This document shows positions 30,729 through 40,682 of a stretch of 64,000 nt of DNA, piece by piece (the first letter of the stretch is position 1; each line of letters starts with the position of its first letter). The notes under the pieces are model-generated. The model was given only the letters and a program-made list of their open reading frames with translations. It made no database searches and was not told the DNA's origin. Source of the stretch: Candidatus Synoicihabitans palmerolidicus (GTDB taxonomy: Bacteria; Verrucomicrobiota; Verrucomicrobiia; Opitutales; Opitutaceae); NCBI GenBank assembly GCA_020809425.1, contig JAGGDC010000001.1, positions 1,054,001 to 1,118,000 on the forward strand. Reading direction: 5' to 3'. The position numbers and the translations under genes are program-made.

Positions 30729-32561
30729 TAGAGCGTGTTCCACAAGCGCAAGAGGTTGGCGAATAGGAGGTAGCGTAAAAATAAAGAGGCCGAACCCGGG
30801 AGAATTTCCTGGTTTCGGCACAAAAACGGCGTGTGTAATTTGGTGTGAACAATACTACCGAAGCGGTCGCCCCGGAAGTTGCCCTGAAAACCTGGCTGCG
30901 TCCAGACCTGACTCCGATCGGACCCAACCAAGATTACGCCGCGTTTCGCGATCAACTGGCGGGGCTCGACCAGTTGCTGGCCAACAGTCACTTGGAAGCG
31001 ATGGCCGTGGACTTTGCCCGGGAAAACTGGCGGGGCGACGACGTGGCCGGGTTGCCGCGCCACCTGCAGTTCGCGCGCAAGGCGCGGCGGGTGCAGGTAT
31101 TGCGCATGATGCTCGGGAAAATCAGCTTGCGTAAACTTTCCCTGAGCATCGCCTCCAGCGATCTGTTGGCCGACTTTTGCGGAGCGCGCCGAATCGACGG
31201 CATCAAGGGGGTCTCCCAAAGAAAGCGTGCGGGAGCGTGCGTCCAAATGCTTCACCGCCGGGCAGATGCGCAGGATGAGCCAAGTCATTATCGAGATGTG
31301 CGATGAGGCGGACCGGGCGAGCGAACTGGGACTGGCTGCGGCGCAGCCGATGGATACGTGCCTGGTGGACTCGACCTGCCTGCAGGCCAACATCCATTTC
31401 CCGGTCGACTGGGTGCTCTTTCGCGACGTGAGCCGCACCCCCTTGCTCAAGGCGGTGAAACTGCTCCGTGCAGCGGGGTTGCGGGGTCGGATGCCGAACG
31501 AGCCGCCAGTCTTTGCCAAGCAGATGAATCGGTGGTGCATCGCGGTGACCCACAGCCCGACGGCGCCGCGATGCGAAGCGGGCCCGCAAGGGCGTGCTCC
31601 GCCAGATGAAACGCCTGCTGCGCACCATCGGCGAGCACGCCCGCCGCCACCGCGCCCACCTCGCCGCCGACTACGTCCGGCCCCGCTTCAGTGAGCGCCA
31701 GGCCATCCGCATCATTGCGCGCATCGACGCCATGCTCGATGCAACTGCCGGCCGCGATCAACCAGGCCCACGAACGCATCATCGGCGCGCGACCAGTGCC
31801 CAACGCCGAGAAGATCCTCAGCGTCTACGAACCCGACGTGCAGACCGTGGTCCGGGGCAAGGCGTCCGGCGAGGTCGAGTTTGGCCACACCCTCATGATC
31901 AGTGAGAACGTGACGGGGTTGATCACCGATTGGCAGTTGTATCAGGGAATGGCTCCGGCCGAAGGGCGTCAGTTCGACCAGAGCCTCGAGCGCCAGAATC
32001 AGTTCGACCTGAGAACCCCGATCAAAGCGGCGAGCACCGACCGAGGCTTCTCGACCAAACGGCTGTGCGAACGCTTGGCCGAAGCCGACATTTATGACGC
32101 CACTTGCCCCCGTGATCCGCAGCAACTGCAACGGCGCATGCAGGAGCCGCAGTTCGTGGCGCTCCAACATCGCCGGGCTTCGACGGAAGCCCGCATCGCC
32201 ATCATCAAGCAACGCCAAGGCAAGCGATTGAGTGCCAGAGACTTCACGAATCGCTACCTGGCGGTAGCCTGGAGCATCCTCGGTCACAACCTGTGGCTCA
32301 TCGCCCGACTGCTGGCCGACCAACCACCGCAGGCAGGCCCAAGCCGCGTAAAACCACCAAGCCTACTCCAACGATGAACAATAAATCGGCTGCCGGAGGT
32401 GCCCTCATGGAAACGATCCAGGCACTGACTGCTGCGACACCACCTTTTGCTACCTCATTGCATCTGCGCGCGCCTACATCCGCCATTGGTAGCCGGAAAT
32501 CCGCTCAAAAATCGGCTTTCCTGCCCCCCTTCCAAAATCAGGGTAAATGGGACACGCTCTA
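30729..32561 (+). mobile_element. Element N copy 2
   Basis: The ends are TAGAGCGTGTTCCA at 30729 and TGGGACACGCTCTA ending at 32561. It is almost identical to copy 1 across the coding and tail regions. The left border falls inside OppA-like gene 3. The right border is followed by 85 unremarkable bases before the gatA stop. No direct duplication spans the borders. Confidence 0.86.
30845..32352 (+). pseudogene. Element N transposase, copy 2
   Basis: The frame starts at a GTG (MNNTTEAVAPEVALKTWLRP, with Trp intact) and runs to the shared one-base C insertion near 31213. A second insertion (THSP) near 31557, shared with copy 4, and another near 31740 follow. From 31691 the catalytic C-terminal half is open: INQAHERIIGARPVPNAEKI, STDRGFSTKRL, STEARIAIIKQ. 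A four-base duplication near 32330 alters the last residues. Confidence 0.8.
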
Positions 32562-32646
32562 AACTAGGGGGCTCATCCAAAATACGGCAGGCACAAAACG
32601 GTGATTGGGTGTTCAGGGTACTGCAGGTGTTCCTCGGGCCAGAAAA

Positions 32647-34113
32647 TCAAAGTTGAGGACGGCGCGAAGCCCAGTCATGAGCGGAATCATAGGAGTGCGC
32701 GATCGCCAGCAAATCAGCTTCAGCGTAGGGCTGACCAATCAGTTGCAACCCGATCGGTAAGCCCGACGTGCTGAATCCACCAGGAATCGAAATCCCCGGC
32801 AGCCCGGCCAAATTGGCCCCGATCGTATAGATATCGGACAAATACATCGATAAAGGGTTGGTCGCCTTTTCCCCGGCTCTAAATGCCGGCGTCGGGGAGG
32901 TCGGCGTCAAAATCGCATCCACCTCTCCATACGCCTTGAGAAAATCCTGCCGAATCAACGTGCGCACCTTCTGCGCCCGCAGGTAATACGCATCATAGTA
33001 GCCACTCGAGAGCACATACGTGCCCAAAATGATGCGACGTTTCACCTCGGGACCAAATCCTTCCGCCCGCGACTTGAAATACAGGTCCACGATGTCCTTC
33101 GCATCCGCCGCCCGGTGGGTGTAACGAATCCCGTCATAACGGGCCAAATTCGACGAGGCTTCCGCGGTCGCGATGATGTAGTAAACGCTGAGGCAATATT
33201 CCGTATGTGGCAGGGAAACCTCCCGAATCTCGCACCCCTGATTCCGGTAAAACGCAATGGCCTGCTCCACGGCCGCAGCCACCTCAGGATCAAGCCCCTT
33301 CCCAAAATACTCCTTGGGGATCCCCAGCTTCCATGGGCCCTGCTTCGTCTGCAACGCTGCCCGGTAGTCCGAAATCTCCGTTTTGAAAGACGTCGAATCC
33401 CGCCGGTCGTGCCCCGCAATCACTCCCAACATGATCGCCGCATCCTCGACCGTGCGCGTGAAGGGACCAATCTGGTCGAGCGACGATGCAAACGCCGCCA
33501 AACCATAACGCGACACGAGTCCATATGTCGGCTTCAGCCCGACCACGTTGCAAAACGCTGCCGGTTGGCGAATCGAGCCTCCGGTGTCCGAGCCCAGCGT
33601 CGCAATCGCTTCACCTGCCGCCAGCGCCGCCGCACTGCCTCCGGAACTGCCTCCGGGCACACGTTCCAAATCATACGGATTCCTGGTCGTCTTAAAGGCG
33701 GAATTCTCCGTGGACGATCCCATCGCAAACTCGTCCAAATTGGCCCGCCCCCACAACACCGCCCCGGCATCCTTGAGCTTGCTGGTCACCGTTGCGTCAT
33801 ACGGGGACACAAAATTCGCCAACATCTTGCTGCTCGCCGTCAAAGGCTGATTCCGCACCGCGATCACATCCTTCAGGGTGACCGGAATTCCGTCGAGCGG
33901 TCCGCATGCCTCGCCCGCCGCTCGGCGCGCATCCGACGCAGCCGCCTGCACCAACGCGTCCTCTGGATTGATGGAGTTAAACGCCTGAACCTGGGCATCG
34001 ATCGCCATCGTGCGATCAATGGCGGCTTGGGTGAGTTCCACGGACGTCACTTCGCTCGCCGTAAGTTGGTCCGCCAGTGCCGCGAGAGTGGAGAAAGTGA
34101 GGTCGGTCGACAT
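32647..34113 (-). CDS. gatA: Aspartyl/glutamyl-tRNA amidotransferase subunit A
   Basis: With ATG at 34111-34113 the protein is 488 residues. The amidase triad is complete: K81 (TLKDV), cis-S156 in GGSSGGS and S180 in [11 protein letters not shown], matching the known GatA positions offset by two. It liberates ammonia from glutamine for GatB, which amidates mischarged Glu-tRNA-Gln or Asp-tRNA-Asn. gatC lies immediately upstream; gatB is not in the window. An upstream GTG (34122) overlapping the gatC stop is a possible alternative start, but the ATG gives the standard N-terminus. Confidence 0.96.
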   Translation of the reverse strand: MSTDLTFSTLAALADQLTASEVTSVELTQAAIDRTMAIDAQVQAFNSINPEDALVQAAASDARRAAGEACGPLDGIPVTLKDVIAVRNQPLTASSKMLANFVSPYDATVTSKLKDAGAVLWGRANLDEFAMGSSTENSAFKTTRNPYDLERVPGGSSGGSAAALAAGEAIATLGSDTGGSIRQPAAFCNVVGLKPTYGLVSRYGLAAFASSLDQIGPFTRTVEDAAIMLGVIAGHDRRDSTSFKTEISDYRAALQTKQGPWKLGIPKEYFGKGLDPEVAAAVEQAIAFYRNQGCEIREVSLPHTEYCLSVYYIIATAEASSNLARYDGIRYTHRAADAKDIVDLYFKSRAEGFGPEVKRRIILGTYVLSSGYYDAYYLRAQKVRTLIRQDFLKAYGEVDAILTPTSPTPAFRAGEKATNPLSMYLSDIYTIGANLAGLPGISIPGGFSTSGLPIGLQLIGQPYAEADLLAIAHSYDSAHDWASRRPQL

Positions 34114-34118
34114 AGGGC

Positions 34119-34409
34119 TCACTCCACCACCTTGGGCACCACAATCATGTTCTGTCGCTGGGCGGGCGCGTTGCGCAGCGCGTCTTCCACCAACAACCCC
34201 GGTTCCGCTTCGTCATCTGCCCACACGTTTTCCACCGCAAAGGCATGCGCCGTCGGCTCGACGTCGGAAACATCCACTTGCTTGAGTTGCTCGATGTGCT
34301 TGAGCACATCACCCAACTGCGCCGCGTAGGCGGTCTTCTCTTCGGGAGTGAGAGCGATACGCGCGAGATGCGCCACGCGGTCGATGTCGAGTTCGGGGAT
34401 ATCGGCCAT
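34119..34409 (-). CDS. gatC: Aspartyl/glutamyl-tRNA amidotransferase subunit C
   Basis: The 96-residue protein has the GatC pattern: [40 protein letters not shown] and, near the C-terminus, [19 protein letters not shown]. It stabilises the GatA-GatB complex. It ends 5 bases before the chosen gatA ATG and begins 22 bases after pheT, so gatC-gatA probably follow pheST in one transcript. Confidence 0.95.
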   Translation of the reverse strand: MADIPELDIDRVAHLARIALTPEEKTAYAAQLGDVLKHIEQLKQVDVSDVEPTAHAFAVENVWADDEAEPGLLVEDALRNAPAQRQNMIVVPKVVE

Positions 34410-34431
34410 GATTCGAAAGGATCAGAAAATT

Positions 34432-36882
34432 CTAGGAGCGAACTTGGTACGGGGTCTTGGCCGCAACTTGCGCCAAAACGGTGGTGAAGGTTTTGTTCAC
34501 TTCATCATTCGTCAAGGTCCGGTCTGCCGCGCGGAACTTAAGTGAGAACGCCAGACTCTTCTTACCATCTGGCAAACCCTTGCCTCGGTAGACATCGAAA
34601 AGGCCGACCGCTTCCAGATCAAACCCCTTGGCCGCGCTGCGCGCCAGTTTAGTCAACGATTTCAACATGTCCCCTGCTGCTTCGGATTCGTCCACCACCA
34701 ACGCGACATCGCGCCAAGCAGCGGGTTGTAGGCTGAACGGTTGGAAGCGACTGCGCTTGCCTGCCTTGACCAGACGCTCGGGGAGAATGGCAAAAACGCC
34801 CGCCAGCACTTTGCCGGTCACTCCGAGCCCCTTCAGTCGAGCCAAATCAAGCATGCCATATCGAGCCGTCCATCCATAGGCCATGTTACCCTGCAAGGTA
34901 TGCTGTCCCTGTTGCCATCCCGCTTCCGCTCCGTCGTCGGTCGCGAGATGGGGCTGGCGAACCAAATCGATGCCGGCTTCCGCCGCGATGGTCTCAATCA
35001 GACGCTTGGCCGTGTAAAAATCCGACGCCTCGCGTTGGGTCCAAGCGGCGTCGCTGCCTTCTCTAATGATAAACCCCACGGCCGCACACTCCTGCACTCC
35101 CTTGGTGTTCGAGATAAATACCCGTCCTGTTTCAAACATCCCGGCCACAGGATTGCCCCGACTTTGGTTAAGACGCAGCGAGTCCACCAATCCACCAATC
35201 AAAGTCGGACGCAGGTGGGACTGATCTTCCACAAACGGGTTGGCCAGACCCAGCGGATCCACCGCCGACTCATCAGCCCACGCCGCCGTGTCGAGTTTTG
35301 ATCGCAACGTATAGGTCACGCATTCGTTGAAGTTCTGACCAATGAGGTAAGTGCTCGTGCGACGATTATATTGCGCGATGGGATCATCCTCCACCAACAG
35401 ACCCGGTCCAGTCACGGTCTTGGCTGGAATTTTCGCCGTGCCGTGTACCCGCAGGATTTCCTCAACCAAATCAATCGGTCGATCCAAGTCAGAGCGCCAA
35501 CTGGGAATCCGCACCGTCCATTGCACGCCGCCGTCAATTTCCTCTTCGCGTGTGATCAACAGATCAAGCGCCTCCAAAGCACCGCGCTGATCGTCGTCGC
35601 TCACCTCAAACCCCAAGCGGGAACGCACCCACGCCGGCGACACCAAAACTGCCCGTTCCCACGGCACGTCACTGCCCACTCGCAGTGTTTCACCACAAAC
35701 CTGACCACCTGCCACTTCGAGTACCAAGGCGATGGCACGATGCGTGGCCTCTGGCAATGAATGCACGTCGATGCCCCGTTCGAAGCGGTAGGACGAATCC
35801 GAACTGAGTCCGAGCTTGCGCGAGGTCGCTCGTACGGATTGACGGCGAAATGCCGCCACTTGCAGCACGAGATCTGTGGTAGCTTCCGATACTCCGGATT
35901 TTTCCCCTCCCATGACACCGGCCACGACGACAGACCTTTCCGCATCCGCAATCACGAGCATGTCGGAGGTAAGTTGACGCTCCTTCTCGTCCAGGGTGAC
36001 CAGAGTTTTTCCTTCCGCCGCCCGCCGCACCACGATCGAGGCGCCGGCCAATGCCTTGGCGTCAAACATATGCATCGGCTGACCGTACTCGAGCATGACA
36101 TAATTGCCGATATCAACGAGGTTGTTGATCGGACGAATACCAAGTGCGGATAACCGTGCCTGCATCCACACTGGAGACGGTCCGACTTTCACCCCCGAGA
36201 TCGCGGTCGCGGTGCAGAGCGGACAATCTTCCGATGAATCCACCCGCAGCGTCTTCAACAAGTCAGGTCGTGCCGCCCCCCTCTTCTGCATTTCGGCCTG
36301 CGGGTAGACCAAATCACGCCGAAACCACGCCGCCAATTCACGGGCCGCCCCCAGATGGCACAAGCAGTCAGGTCGGTTCGGAGTAATTTCGATATCAAAC
36401 ACGACGTCCCCTTCCGGCAGGGCATCGTTGATCGGGGTGCCAACCTCGGGGCGATTCGTAAGAATCATCAGTCCGGAATGGTCGTCCCCGATTTGTAGCT
36501 CTTTGCCCGAACACATCATGCCCTCGGAAGCTTCGCCTCGAATCTTGGACGGTTTGATCTTAAAGTTGCCGGGCAACACCGCGCCGATCAAAGCCACCGG
36601 CACACGGTCTCCGACCTTATAGTTTTGCGCTCCACACACAATACGCTTGGTGCCGCCATTGGCTTCGCCGACCGACACTGAACAGATCGAAAGTCGATCC
36701 GCGTTGGGATGCTGATCGCGCGTCAACACTTCGCCCACGACTACGTCGCTCAACTGCGGCGCGCCCGTGTGCTCGATACCTTCGACTTCAAAGCCGAGAA
36801 AAGTGATCGCCTCAGAAATTTGTTCATCCGACAGACCGGAAAGGTCGACGTAGTCTTGCAGCCAGTTACGAGAAAACTTCAT
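34432..36882 (-). CDS. pheT: Phenylalanyl-tRNA synthetase beta subunit
   Basis: The 816-residue protein carries the family's modules in order: MKFSRNWLQDYVDLSGLSDE, an OB-fold tRNA-binding domain (VVGEVLTRDQHPNADRLSIC), the B3/B4 editing domain around residues 200-370, a B5 domain, the catalytic-like core, and an FDX-ACB anticodon domain from about residue 720 (RFQPFSLQPAAWRDVALVVD). Length is normal. It forms the alpha2-beta2 enzyme with pheS, 89 bases upstream on the same strand. The ORF is intact. Confidence 0.97.
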   Translation of the reverse strand: MKFSRNWLQDYVDLSGLSDEQISEAITFLGFEVEGIEHTGAPQLSDVVVGEVLTRDQHPNADRLSICSVSVGEANGGTKRIVCGAQNYKVGDRVPVALIGAVLPGNFKIKPSKIRGEASEGMMCSGKELQIGDDHSGLMILTNRPEVGTPINDALPEGDVVFDIEITPNRPDCLCHLGAARELAAWFRRDLVYPQAEMQKRGAARPDLLKTLRVDSSEDCPLCTATAISGVKVGPSPVWMQARLSALGIRPINNLVDIGNYVMLEYGQPMHMFDAKALAGASIVVRRAAEGKTLVTLDEKERQLTSDMLVIADAERSVVVAGVMGGEKSGVSEATTDLVLQVAAFRRQSVRATSRKLGLSSDSSYRFERGIDVHSLPEATHRAIALVLEVAGGQVCGETLRVGSDVPWERAVLVSPAWVRSRLGFEVSDDDQRGALEALDLLITREEEIDGGVQWTVRIPSWRSDLDRPIDLVEEILRVHGTAKIPAKTVTGPGLLVEDDPIAQYNRRTSTYLIGQNFNECVTYTLRSKLDTAAWADESAVDPLGLANPFVEDQSHLRPTLIGGLVDSLRLNQSRGNPVAGMFETGRVFISNTKGVQECAAVGFIIREGSDAAWTQREASDFYTAKRLIETIAAEAGIDLVRQPHLATDDGAEAGWQQGQHTLQGNMAYGWTARYGMLDLARLKGLGVTGKVLAGVFAILPERLVKAGKRSRFQPFSLQPAAWRDVALVVDESEAAGDMLKSLTKLARSAAKGFDLEAVGLFDVYRGKGLPDGKKSLAFSLKFRAADRTLTNDEVNKTFTTVLAQVAAKTPYQVRS

Positions 36883-36971
36883 GGGAGAAAGGTCCGCGAG
36901 CGCCGTGAAATCACACTAAAAATGGAAACCTGTTTTCGTGTAGTTTCGCGCGGGTGGCGGACTAAATTTGT

Positions 36972-38015
36972 TCAGGAAAATTGGCGGAGGAACCGAAGGT
37001 CGTTTTGGTAGAAATAGCGGATGTCATCGATGCCGTACATCATCATCGCGATACGTTCGATGCCCATCCCGAAGGCGTACCCACTCCAAACCGAAGAATC
37101 ATAGCCCACGTCGTCAAACACGGCTGGATCGACCATGCCGCATCCCATGATCTCCACCCACTCCTTGTTCACCTTGGGCAAATGCTTGGCAGAGAGATCC
37201 ACCTCGAAACTAGGTTCCGTGTAACCAAAGTAGTGAGGCCGGAAACGGACCTTGGTATCCGCGCCCAATAACGACTTGAGTACGTAATCGAGCAAAGCCT
37301 TGAGGTCGGAAACGGTCACATTCTTGTCCACGTATAGACCTTCCATCTGATGAAAATTGGCCGAATGAGTGGCATCCACCGTATCGCGGCGATAAACGCG
37401 CCCGGGGGAAACCATGCGAATGGGCGGTTCGCCCTTCAGCATCGTGCGGATCTGCACCGAAGAAGTATGTGTGCGCAGCAGGTATTTTTCGTTCGGCACC
37501 TTCTTCGCCACATTGGGGAAGGTCGCCTCAGGCGGTAGATAGAAGGTGTCCTGTGCATCACGCGCTGGGTGGTCGACCGGTGTATTCAACGCATCAAAGC
37601 AATAGTACTCCGTTTCCACCTCCGGCCCTTCGACCACCGTAAACCCAACTTTGCGCAGGATTGAGTTGAGCTCCTCTCGCACCAGGGTCAGCGGATGACG
37701 CGTGCCTGGCAACGGATCGGGCGAGGGCAACGTGGGATCAATGGCCGGGCCCAGTTGCGCCGCAAGTTCATTCGCCTCAATGCGAGCTAACGCGGTGTCG
37801 AGCAGGGCTTGCAACGCCATTTGGGTTTGATTGATGAGCTTGCCCATGGCGGGCCGCTCTTCCTTGGGCACGGTGCCCATCTGTTTCATCAAGCCGGTAA
37901 GCTCGCCCTTGGGACCGATGTAGCGGGCTTTCGCCGCCTCAACATCGGGGCGGGTCGGGAGGGACGGCAATTCGGCCTCAGCTTTTGTGACGAGCGCGGA
38001 GAGTTGGTCTTGCAT
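36972..38015 (-). CDS. pheS: Phenylalanyl-tRNA synthetase alpha subunit
   Basis: The 347-residue class II synthetase subunit has motif 2 and 3 landmarks: HTSSVQIRTMLKGEPPIRMV, DATHSANFHQMEGLYVDKNV, RPHYFGYTEPSFEVDL and GMGIERIAMMMYGIDDIRYF. The N-terminal coiled coil (about 1-85) binds tRNA-Phe. The ATG at 38013-38015 follows a strong terminator (38031-38072) by about 15 bases. This suggests attenuation or partial readthrough from rplT. pheT is directly downstream. Confidence 0.97.
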   Translation of the reverse strand: MQDQLSALVTKAEAELPSLPTRPDVEAAKARYIGPKGELTGLMKQMGTVPKEERPAMGKLINQTQMALQALLDTALARIEANELAAQLGPAIDPTLPSPDPLPGTRHPLTLVREELNSILRKVGFTVVEGPEVETEYYCFDALNTPVDHPARDAQDTFYLPPEATFPNVAKKVPNEKYLLRTHTSSVQIRTMLKGEPPIRMVSPGRVYRRDTVDATHSANFHQMEGLYVDKNVTVSDLKALLDYVLKSLLGADTKVRFRPHYFGYTEPSFEVDLSAKHLPKVNKEWVEIMGCGMVDPAVFDDVGYDSSVWSGYAFGMGIERIAMMMYGIDDIRYFYQNDLRFLRQFS

Positions 38016-38030
38016 GCGATGCGATGGAGT

Positions 38031-38072
38031 AAAAAGAAAAAAGGACGACGCCCCGGCTAGCGGGACCCGTCC
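38031..38072 (-). terminator. Intrinsic terminator or attenuator between rplT and pheS
   Basis: Minus strand: GGACGGGTCCCG, CTAG, then CCGGGGCGTCGTCC, folding into a long GC-rich stem (38072-38043), followed by TTTTTTCTTTTT (38042-38031). pheS begins 15 bases later. A smaller hairpin (GAGCC...GGCTC) lies just upstream near 38095-38110. No Phe-rich leader peptide was found by eye. Confidence 0.85.
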
Positions 38073-38120
38073 TCCGGGTAAACAGTGGAGACGAGCCCCT
38101 CGGGCTCGCGAATCAAGAAT

Positions 38121-38504
38121 TTAGGCCTGCGCAGCGGCAGCGACCTTGGCCTTCAACGCGTCCTGAGCTTGCTTGAGGACGGCATTAAAAGCGACTTCGT
38201 CGCGGACGGCGAGATCGGCCAAGACCTTGCGGTCAAGATCGATATTGGCAGCCTTCAGACTTTCAATGAAGCGGGAGTAGCTCATACCTTGAGCCCGGAC
38301 AGCCGCGCTGAGGCGGATGATCCAGAGCGCACGGGCAGTGCTCTTCTTCTTCTTGCGATCACGGTAGGCATATTGCCAGGCGTGTTCCACCGCGTCCTTG
38401 GCGTAGCGGTAGAGTTTGGATTTGCGCGCGTAGTAGCCCTTAGCGTGTTTGAGGACTTTCTTGCGGCGTTTATTGGCGGCGGGGCCGTTCGTTGCACGAG
38501 GCAT
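38121..38504 (-). CDS. rplT: Ribosomal protein L20
   Basis: At 127 residues it is a standard L20: MPRATNGPAANKRRKKVLKH, AKGYYARKSKLYRYAKDAVE, ALWIIRLSAAVRAQGMSYSR and the DRKVLADLAVRD C-terminus, with a short alanine-rich tail. It binds 23S rRNA early in assembly and in other bacteria represses its own operon. rpmI is upstream and pheS downstream on the same strand. Confidence 0.97.
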   Translation of the reverse strand: MPRATNGPAANKRRKKVLKHAKGYYARKSKLYRYAKDAVEHAWQYAYRDRKKKKSTARALWIIRLSAAVRAQGMSYSRFIESLKAANIDLDRKVLADLAVRDEVAFNAVLKQAQDALKAKVAAAAQA

Positions 38505-38588
38505 GTTTTATATGGTGTTTTAGGCGCTGACGGGTCGTCTCGTTAGGAATCACCCGCTGGCGTATTGCGGTTATTGGCTTAATCCGAC

Positions 38589-38786
38589 CTACTTAAGGCC
38601 GTGCGGAAGTCCGCGCTTGAGGTTGGCAGTGCGACCAGGAGAGACGTGCTTGTCTTGCGACGCGCGACGTTTCTGCTTGGAGCTCTTCGTGGCCATCAAG
38701 TGACGGAAGCCGGGCGTGCGGCGCATCAACTTACCGGTTCCGGTTATTTTGAAGCGCTTGGCGATGGATTTCTTCGTCTTTTGCAT
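38589..38786 (-). CDS. rpmI: Ribosomal protein L35
   Basis: Starting at ATG 38784-38786 gives 65 residues, MQKTKKSIAKRFKITGTGKL, with the family motif RRTPGFRHLMATKSSKQKRR. A longer in-frame ORF adds ten atypical residues and is unlikely. rplT follows after 84 bases. infC, which normally precedes rpmI, is not in the upstream region. Confidence 0.95.
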   Translation of the reverse strand: MQKTKKSIAKRFKITGTGKLMRRTPGFRHLMATKSSKQKRRASQDKHVSPGRTANLKRGLPHGLK

Positions 38787-39319
38787 GGAGAGAGTGGTCG
38801 AAAACAGAGAGCGCACTCCCCATTGGCAAGGCGATTTTTAGAAGAGACCAAGATACCTGATAGTTTACCTCGTATCTTCATCTCCGAGAGGAGCTTCCAA
38901 GGAAATTCGTGGACTCAGGCCATCTCCAGGCACTCAAATCCAAACTAGAATCGTGAGTAGTCGCTTCTAATAGGTCCCCTCCCCCAACAGAAACCTCGCT
39001 CGGATTCCGCCTGCCGATACAACCTGATGCTCGGGCTTGTGCCTCTACCTTGCGGCTTCACTTTGACTCCGGTTAAGAGGCCTAGGATCTCTTCGTGCCT
39101 TCAACCCTCAGTCCGGTCGAAGGTAGGTTCATAAGTGATCCACTAGGCCCAGCTTCCATCAAAAGAACTCAATCACCGCCTGCAATTTAATGGACTGATG
39201 GACTCCCTCCACGGCGCGCTCCCGGTACCTCAGCACTCAAAGTTAAATCGTCGGAAGTCTGAGAAAAAGTTATTTGACAACTCCCGCCTCCAACTGAGCT
39301 ATTCGGCGTTCCATTGTAC
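38787..39319. other. Long intergenic region upstream of rpmI and of tRNA-Lys
   Basis: About 530 bases without a recognised gene. There is a short inverted repeat AAGATAC...GTATCTT at about 38851-38879 that could form a leader hairpin for rpmI on the minus strand. A minus-strand frame of about 50 codons near 38950-39110 (HEEILGLLTGVKVKPQGRG) is open but resembles nothing I know. A TTGACA box near the right end may serve the tRNA. Confidence 0.5.
39274..39279 (+). promoter_or_regulatory. Possible -35 box for tRNA-Lys
   Basis: TTGACA is a perfect -35 hexamer 41 bases before the tRNA 5' end. A -10 at the right spacing is weak (AGCTAT or GCTATT), so the promoter call is tentative. Confidence 0.35.
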
Positions 39320-39394
<75 letters not shown>

Positions 39395-39555
39395 CTTTAT
39401 CCACCTTGCTTGCCGCAGTCCAACACTGAGTGCACTGGCTGAGAGGGAGTGATTCCTTTTCTGCTAATGCACTATAATGAATACTATACGTTTGATATGT
39501 GGGATTGCGGTTGCGGCAGGCCACAGGAAGGGAGCGGTGAGCAGCTATACACAAG

Positions 39556-39604
39556 CCAGAGAGAGAGGACGACCGGCTTGGCGGGCCGGTCGTCCTCTCT
39601 CTGG
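39556..39604 (+). repeat. Long hairpin in the IS30 leader, copy 1
   Basis: CCAGAGAGAGAGGACGACCG and CGGTCGTCCTCTCTCTGG are complementary, giving a stem of about 20 pairs with one extra GA in the left arm. GAAAAA follows. It ends 46 bases before the transposase start. Confidence 0.85.
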
Positions 39605-39650
39605 GAAAAACTCCGCGCTGGCGTGGTGGGCGCAGAGCGGAGGATTGGGA

Positions 39651-40668
39651 GTGGTGGCAAAAATACAACGGCGCATCACCGCCAAGGAACGCGAGGCGAT
39701 TCATGCCGGTTTGGCCCAGGGCCCAGGGCAAAAGCGGCGCTCAGCTTGCCGCCGCCCTCGGCCGCGACGCCTCGGTGGTCAATCGCGAGATCACCCGCAA
39801 CGGCGGGCGTTCCAGCTACAGCGGCATGGATGCGCAGACTCGCGCTTGCCGTCGGCCCAAGTGCGCCGTGCGCAACAAAGTCGCCGACACGCCCGCCTTG
39901 CGCGACGAGGTGCTGGCCCTGTTTGCCACCGGCGCTACGCCTAAGCAAATCGAAGTCGCCTTGAGACGACGTCATGGCCTTGATCGGACCCGACGCGTGA
40001 GCCACGAAACCATCTACGACTTCATCTACGTCCACGCCAAAGGCTCGGTTAAGAAGGAATTGATCGCTTATTTGCGGCGCAAGAAGCCCCGGCGCAGTCC
40101 CGCCCCCCGCGCCAAGGGCAAGCTCTCGGGCCAGTTGTCGGGCGCGATCAATATCGGCGAGCGACCCGCTGAGGTGGAGCGCCGGGAGGTGCCCGGACAC
40201 TGGGAGGCCGACTTGGTCATGGGTGCGGGCAATCGCACTGCCATTTTGGTCATCACCGAACGGGTCTCCCGCTACGTGATGATCGTCCCGTTGGGCGGCG
40301 ACAAAGACGCGATCAGCGTCGCCCACGCTCTCATCCAGGCCTTCAAACGCCTGCCCGCCCACCTGCGCAAGACCCTCACCTACGACAACGGCCGCTAAAT
40401 GGCCCAACATGCCGCCTTCTCCCTTGCCACAAAAGTGGCGGTTTACTGCTGCAATCCACACAGCCTTTGGCAGCGCGGTGCGGTCGCGAATATCAACGGT
40501 CTGATCCGGGAATACTTCCCTAAAGGCATCGACTTTAACACCGTCACCAAAGGCCAAATCGCCAAAGCGGAGTGGCTACTCAATAATCTCCTTCGCATCG
40601 GGCTCGACGGACAGTCTCCCGCTGAAGTCTTTCATGCTATTATACAAAACACAAAAACGGTGCACTAG
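39651..40668 (+). pseudogene. IS30-family transposase, copy 1
   Basis: The GTG 39651 start gives VAKIQRRITAKEREAIHAGL. A tandem duplication of GCCCAGG near 39712-39725, absent from copy 2, shifts the frame. The middle part from 39703 is open: IS30 helix-turn-helix (GKSGAQLAAALGRDASVVNR) and first catalytic Asp in GHWEADLVMG. TAA at 40396-40398 then replaces the Glu codon after YDNGR. The third catalytic position, 33 residues after the second Asp, is Ala (GCG at 40486-40488) rather than Glu. Confidence 0.85.
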
Positions 40669-40682
40669 CCGCTTGACGCCGC

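Larger units (their letters stand above)
39415..40682 (+). mobile_element. IS30-family element, copy 1
   Basis: The borders are defined by comparison with copy 2 at 48259. The left end GCAGTCCAACACTGAGTGCAC and the reversed right end GGCGTCAAGCGGCTAGTGCAC match at 13 of 21 positions as imperfect terminal repeats. It inserted just after tRNA-Lys and cuts the 5' end of a glycosyltransferase gene on its right. Confidence 0.82.

Noticed and set aside
38031..38120. T-box riboswitch before pheS
   Set aside because: No T-box sequence or specifier-loop architecture is visible; only a terminator and one small hairpin.
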